NCBI GenBank assembly: GCA_030683815.1
Contig: JAUXPJ010000018.1
Span: 1-55,409 of the forward strand
DNA from: Flavobacteriaceae bacterium
GTDB taxonomy: Bacteria; Bacteroidota; Bacteroidia; Flavobacteriales; Flavobacteriaceae
Reading direction: 5' to 3'
DNA length: 55,409 nt
Shown here: one piece after another, positions 52,646-55,409 of the stretch
Position numbering within the stretch: the stretch's first letter is position 1
Layout of the letters: each line of letters opens with the position of its first letter
The notes under the pieces: model-generated
Database searches by the model: none
What the model was told of the DNA's origin: nothing
The model's input: the letters and a program-made list of their open reading frames with translations, nothing else
Program-made: the position numbers and the translations under genes

Positions 52646-52692
52646 TAAACAAAAAACCTCAATGCTTTTTATAAATTAACAATCGTATTACC

Positions 52693-52720
52693 AGATACTT
52701 GATACAAGATACTTGATACA
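52693..52720 (+). repeat. Tandem 14-bp duplication
   Basis: The unit AGATACTTGATACA occurs at 52693-52706 and 52707-52720, perfect, 25 bases before the next gene. Confidence 0.9.
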
Positions 52721-52744
52721 AAGAAATTCTAACTTTTAACTTAA

Positions 52745-53140
52745 TTGAAAAAAGATATTAAAATTCCGCAAGTGGTTGATGTATTGATGGCTATTGCTTA
52801 TGAATATAACGATGAATTTAAATGTTATGATTGGAATGCTTATCTGATCAATCAGCAAGAAAATACATTAGAAATGGTTATGATTGTTTCTAAAGGTTTT
52901 GATGATGAAAAATCTACCGCGGTAATGCGAAAAACCATTGAACATTTACCTGCAAAATCATACACCAAAATTGAAATGATACCGGAAGAAGTGTTACAAC
53001 TGAACAACGAATTTCAGGTCAGTTTTTTCTCCAACAACAAATTATTTGACAAAACTTATTTGTTTCCAAAAAATGCCGTTTCAATAAATACCATTCTATT
53101 GATTCCTTTTTTAAATAAAAAGGGAATTGTAGTTGGATAA
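52745..53140 (+). CDS. Conserved hypothetical protein, TTG start
   Basis: The 131-residue soluble protein has no signal peptide or membrane segment. Its N-terminus, read from TTG, is KKDIKIPQVVDVLMAIAYEYN and its middle is DWNAYLINQQENTLEMVMIV. I recall homologues starting MKKDIKIP next to tRNA-synthetase genes in flavobacteria, which supports TTG at 52745 as the start; the nearest downstream in-frame ATG would remove the conserved N-terminus. Function unknown. A copy of the CCCATCCTAAATCC repeat begins three bases after its stop codon. Confidence 0.8.
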   Translation: MKKDIKIPQVVDVLMAIAYEYNDEFKCYDWNAYLINQQENTLEMVMIVSKGFDDEKSTAVMRKTIEHLPAKSYTKIEMIPEEVLQLNNEFQVSFFSNNKLFDKTYLFPKNAVSINTILLIPFLNKKGIVVG

Positions 53141-53142
53141 AT

Positions 53143-53219
53143 CCCATCCTAAATCCTTCCCAAAGGGAAGGACTTTTATTTAAAGCATTAGGCAATAAGC
53201 TTTAAGCATTATGTAATAC
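53143..53219 (+). repeat. Dispersed repeat CCCATCCTAAATCC, copy 3
   Basis: The core contains a perfect hairpin TCCTTCCC/AAA/GGGAAGGA (53154-53172), then TTTAAAGCA and AAGCTTTAAGCATTATGTAA, in the same block order as copy 2. It follows the hypothetical gene directly. Confidence 0.7.
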
Positions 53220-53292
53220 TTTTTTTTATGATACTTTTCGCTAATTCTATTTCCTATTCGCTTTTCGCTAATTTCAATTTCCTAAAAAATCA

Positions 53293-54288
53293 CTAATCCA
53301 ACAAATTAGTCAATTCTTTAAATTCATTTTTAGGATCTTTTCCTTCATACAATATTCGGTAAATCGTATTTAAAATGGGGGTTTTTGCCTTGTTTTTTTC
53401 ATTGATGATAAAAGCGCATTTGGCGGCATAATATCCTTCGGCAACCATACTCATTTCCATCATGGCAGATTTAACGGTATATCCTTTGCCAATCATATTT
53501 CCAAACATGCGGTTTCTACTGAAAATGGAGTAGCCGGTTACCAATAAATCGCCTAAATAAGCAGAATCATTGATATTGCGTTTCATTTTATGTACTTTTT
53601 TGATGTAGCGTTTCATCTCACGAATGGCATTTGACATCAAGACCGATTGAAAATTATCGCCATAACCCAAACCATGTGCAATTCCGGCGGCAATCGCATA
53701 AATATTTTTTAAAACGGCGGCATATTCGGTTCCGAAAATATCATCTGTTATTTTAATTTTGATAAAATCGCTTTCTAAATATTTTCCTAAGATTTTAGAT
53801 TTATCTTCATCCAAAGAAGCCAAAGTGAGATATGATAATCTTTCGAGTGCTACTTCTTCGGCGTGACAAGGACCTGTAATTACACCAATATTTTCGTATG
53901 GAACATTTAATATTTTATGAAAATGTTCGCCAACTATCAATCCGCTTTCTGACACAATTCCCTTAATGGCAGAGAAAATTACTTTCCCCTCAAACGATTC
54001 GGTTATTTTATCCAATTCATCTTTTAAAAAAGCAGATGGAATGGCAAAAATCAAATAATCGGCATATTTCACTATTTCATTGATATCATCGCTTAAATAA
54101 AGTTGATTCGGATTAAATTCAATAGAACTGATGTAATTTGGATTGTGTTTATTTCTTCTGATATGCTCAATTGCGTATGAACTACGCATATACCAACCAA
54201 CTTGTTCTAAATTTTCAGAAAGCATTTTCACTATAGCAGTTGCCCAACTTCCACCACCAAAAACCGCTATTTTTATAGAATTACTCAT
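53293..54288 (-). CDS. gpsA: Glycerol-3-phosphate dehydrogenase [NAD(P)+]
   Basis: The 331-residue enzyme makes sn-glycerol 3-phosphate from dihydroxyacetone phosphate for phospholipid synthesis. The N-terminal Rossmann motif is IAVFGGGSWATAIV (7-20); then GWYMRS, FAIPSAFLKDEL, ITGPCHAEEVALERL (near 140-154), the catalytic Lys in AVLKNIYAIAAGIAHGLGYG (near 190-209) and NDSAYLGDLLVTGYS. Length is normal. -7 box TACTTTTG lies at 54308-54315, with the start 19 bases downstream. Divergent from the flippase gene. Confidence 0.95.
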   Translation of the reverse strand: MSNSIKIAVFGGGSWATAIVKMLSENLEQVGWYMRSSYAIEHIRRNKHNPNYISSIEFNPNQLYLSDDINEIVKYADYLIFAIPSAFLKDELDKITESFEGKVIFSAIKGIVSESGLIVGEHFHKILNVPYENIGVITGPCHAEEVALERLSYLTLASLDEDKSKILGKYLESDFIKIKITDDIFGTEYAAVLKNIYAIAAGIAHGLGYGDNFQSVLMSNAIREMKRYIKKVHKMKRNINDSAYLGDLLVTGYSIFSRNRMFGNMIGKGYTVKSAMMEMSMVAEGYYAAKCAFIINEKNKAKTPILNTIYRILYEGKDPKNEFKELTNLLD

Positions 54289-54307
54289 TTTTTAAAGTTT
54301 TGAACTG

Positions 54308-54315
54308 CAAAAGTA
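54308..54315 (-). promoter_or_regulatory. -7 box of gpsA
   Basis: TACTTTTG on the minus strand, 19 bases before the gpsA ATG. Confidence 0.55.
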
Positions 54316-54381
54316 ACAATTTTAAAAATTGAAGCACTTTGATTTCTATTAAAAAGCATGTCTTAACAATATTCTATTATT

Positions 54382-54389
54382 TATATTTG
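54382..54389 (+). promoter_or_regulatory. -7 box of the flippase gene
   Basis: TATATTTG, an exact consensus match, 18 bases before the TTG at 54408. Confidence 0.6.
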
Positions 54390-54407
54390 TTTCACTAAAC
54401 TTAAGCA

Positions 54408-55409
54408 TTGAGTACACTTAAACACTTTTTAAAAGATACATTAATTTACGGATTAGCAACGGTTTTGCCGAGAGTGATTAATTTTTTACTCGTCAAAGTC
54501 CATACTGATGCCTTGCCAACAAGTGGTTACGCCGATAATACCAACTTTTATATTTGGGCAAGTTTATTGGCTGTAATATTGACTTATGGAATGGAAACTT
54601 CCTTTTTTAGGTTCTATAATACCGAAAATAAAAAGGATTCCATCATTTCAACAAGTTTTATCAGCATTTTATTTACAACGGTTGTTTTTGTGTTTTTAGC
54701 TTATTCATTTAGTGATTTTTTCACCAATTTATTTGATTTTGAAGAAAATCCGTTGCGCTTAAAATTACTGATTGCCATATTGGCCATTGATACTTTATCT
54801 ATTATTCCGTTTGCATACTTAAGAGCTACCAATAAATCGATTACTTATGCCGGCATCAAATTGATGAATGTTTTGGTGATTGTAGTCATCAACTTACTTT
54901 TCTTAAAATACATTCCAATTTATTTGGAAAAAGGAATTGTTCTTCCGGAAATCATCCAAAAAAATTATGATTTAACACCCAAAGTAAATTATATTTTCAT
55001 CGCTAATTTGGTAGGAAGCTTCATTTCGTTTCTGTTGTTAATACCTTATTTGCTCAAGTTTAAAATTTCATTTGATATTGCTTTATTCAAAAAAATGTTG
55101 AGCTACGGATGGCCAATTTTAGTAGCAGGAATTGCTTACGTAATCAATGAAAATCTAGACAAATATCTCATCGGAAAAATGATGGACAAAGAAGCGATGG
55201 GTATTTATGCTGCAGTTTATAAATTGGCTATTTTTATGAATTTGTATATTATGGCTTTTAAATTGGGCGCTGAACCTTTTTTCTTTGACCAGTCATCAAA
55301 AGAAAATGCCAAAGAAATTTACGCTCAAATCATGAAATATTTTACCATAGTCGGCGCCTTTGCTTTGTTGGGAATTGTAGCTTTTATTGATGTTATCAAG
55401 CATTTTATC
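54408..55409 (+). CDS. Polysaccharide (oligosaccharide) flippase, 3' truncated by the window
   Basis: The open frame continues off the right edge; 334 codons are present. It starts at TTG (an in-frame TAA lies at 54402-54404 and no ATG precedes the conserved N-terminus), giving STLKHFLKDTLIYGLATVLP, the usual opening of MATE/Wzx-like polysaccharide biosynthesis proteins in this group. At least eight hydrophobic helices are seen, with polar links such as FRFYNTENKKDS and NENLDKYLIGKMMDKEAMGIY (near 240-260). It likely moves lipid-linked sugars or murein precursor across the inner membrane. Divergent from gpsA. Confidence 0.88.
   Translation, partial: MSTLKHFLKDTLIYGLATVLPRVINFLLVKVHTDALPTSGYADNTNFYIWASLLAVILTYGMETSFFRFYNTENKKDSIISTSFISILFTTVVFVFLAYSFSDFFTNLFDFEENPLRLKLLIAILAIDTLSIIPFAYLRATNKSITYAGIKLMNVLVIVVINLLFLKYIPIYLEKGIVLPEIIQKNYDLTPKVNYIFIANLVGSFISFLLLIPYLLKFKISFDIALFKKMLSYGWPILVAGIAYVINENLDKYLIGKMMDKEAMGIYAAVYKLAIFMNLYIMAFKLGAEPFFFDQSSKENAKEIYAQIMKYFTIVGAFALLGIVAFIDVIKHFI

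Larger units (their letters stand above)
52546..52744. other. Repeat-rich spacer after pheS
   Basis: It holds a perfect 20-bp tandem duplication (52559-52598), the CTTCGACAAGCTCAGG word on the minus strand (52629-52644), and a 14-bp tandem duplication (52693-52720). No gene is supported. Confidence 0.6.

Overview
The window looks like a chromosomal segment of a member of the Flavobacteriaceae, most likely Flavobacterium or a close relative. The evidence is low GC content, A-rich leaders with no clear Shine-Dalgarno sequence, many promoters with the Bacteroidetes -7 box TAnnTTTG, the gliding-motility lipoprotein gene gldH in the order ricT-gldH-PBP1A, a sufE-sufT-DUF2480-DUF3078 cluster, two TonB-dependent receptors with N-terminal carboxypeptidase-regulatory-like domains, and six lipoproteins with lipobox cysteines. 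I see no rRNA, tRNA, CRISPR array, transposase or prophage. Most of the window is housekeeping; the accessory content is outer-membrane uptake loci and intergenic repeats.

Layout. 0.3-8.8 kb: marC, a DUF3109 protein, dgt, dxs, tadA, a cold-shock protein, a small membrane protein with aspS, and rsmI. 9.1-11.3 kb: an OsmC-family protein and recJ. 11.3-16.7 kb: a secreted endonuclease/exonuclease/phosphatase-family protein diverging from a TonB-dependent receptor and a DUF5689 lipoprotein, which looks like an extracellular nucleic-acid or phosphoester scavenging locus (inference). 16.8-18.0 kb: hflX. 18.1-23.3 kb: a beta-helix lipoprotein, a second TonB-dependent receptor and an OmpR/PhoB-type response regulator without an adjacent kinase. 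Arrays of 11-bp direct repeats (TGTTAnnAA) lie upstream of the regulator and of the lipoprotein. 23.4-25.6 kb: iron-sulfur cluster genes. 25.7-28.6 kb: a PfkB-family kinase and a long amidophosphoribosyltransferase-like protein. 28.7-32.8 kb: xth, an OmpA-family lipoprotein, a lytic transglycosylase and a DUF4837 lipoprotein. 32.9-38.7 kb: ricT, gldH, PBP1A, CoA-transferase subunits A and B, and an upstream ferredoxin. 39-46.5 kb: a U32-family protein, asd, trxA, a DoxX-like protein, a prolyl oligopeptidase, mtgA and a TIGR01212 radical SAM protein. 46.7-55.4 kb: gdhA, a receiver/PPDK-N fusion protein, pheS, a small conserved protein, gpsA, and the first 334 codons of a polysaccharide flippase that runs off the right edge.

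The most unusual signals are these. (1) A four-unit 11-bp direct-repeat array, Pho-box-like in geometry, lies between the second receptor and the response regulator, with a matching two-unit copy before the lipoprotein gene. (2) A non-coding repeat of roughly 140-180 bp bounded by CGAAGTC/GACTTCG palindromes occurs at 156-336 and inverted at 46502-46641, with a solo palindrome at 41322-41351. (3) Three genes (DUF3109, dxs, tadA) have exactly four bases between the -7 box and the start codon, implying leaderless mRNAs. (4) A large receiver plus PEP-synthase ATP-binding protein lacks the phosphohistidine and PEP domains. (5) Inverted repeats sit on the promoters of the PfkB and OsmC genes.

Functions are assigned from recognisable motifs and remembered families; no database search was run. 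Several starts were moved downstream where the longer reading would run through a -7 box or use an unnecessary TTG codon.
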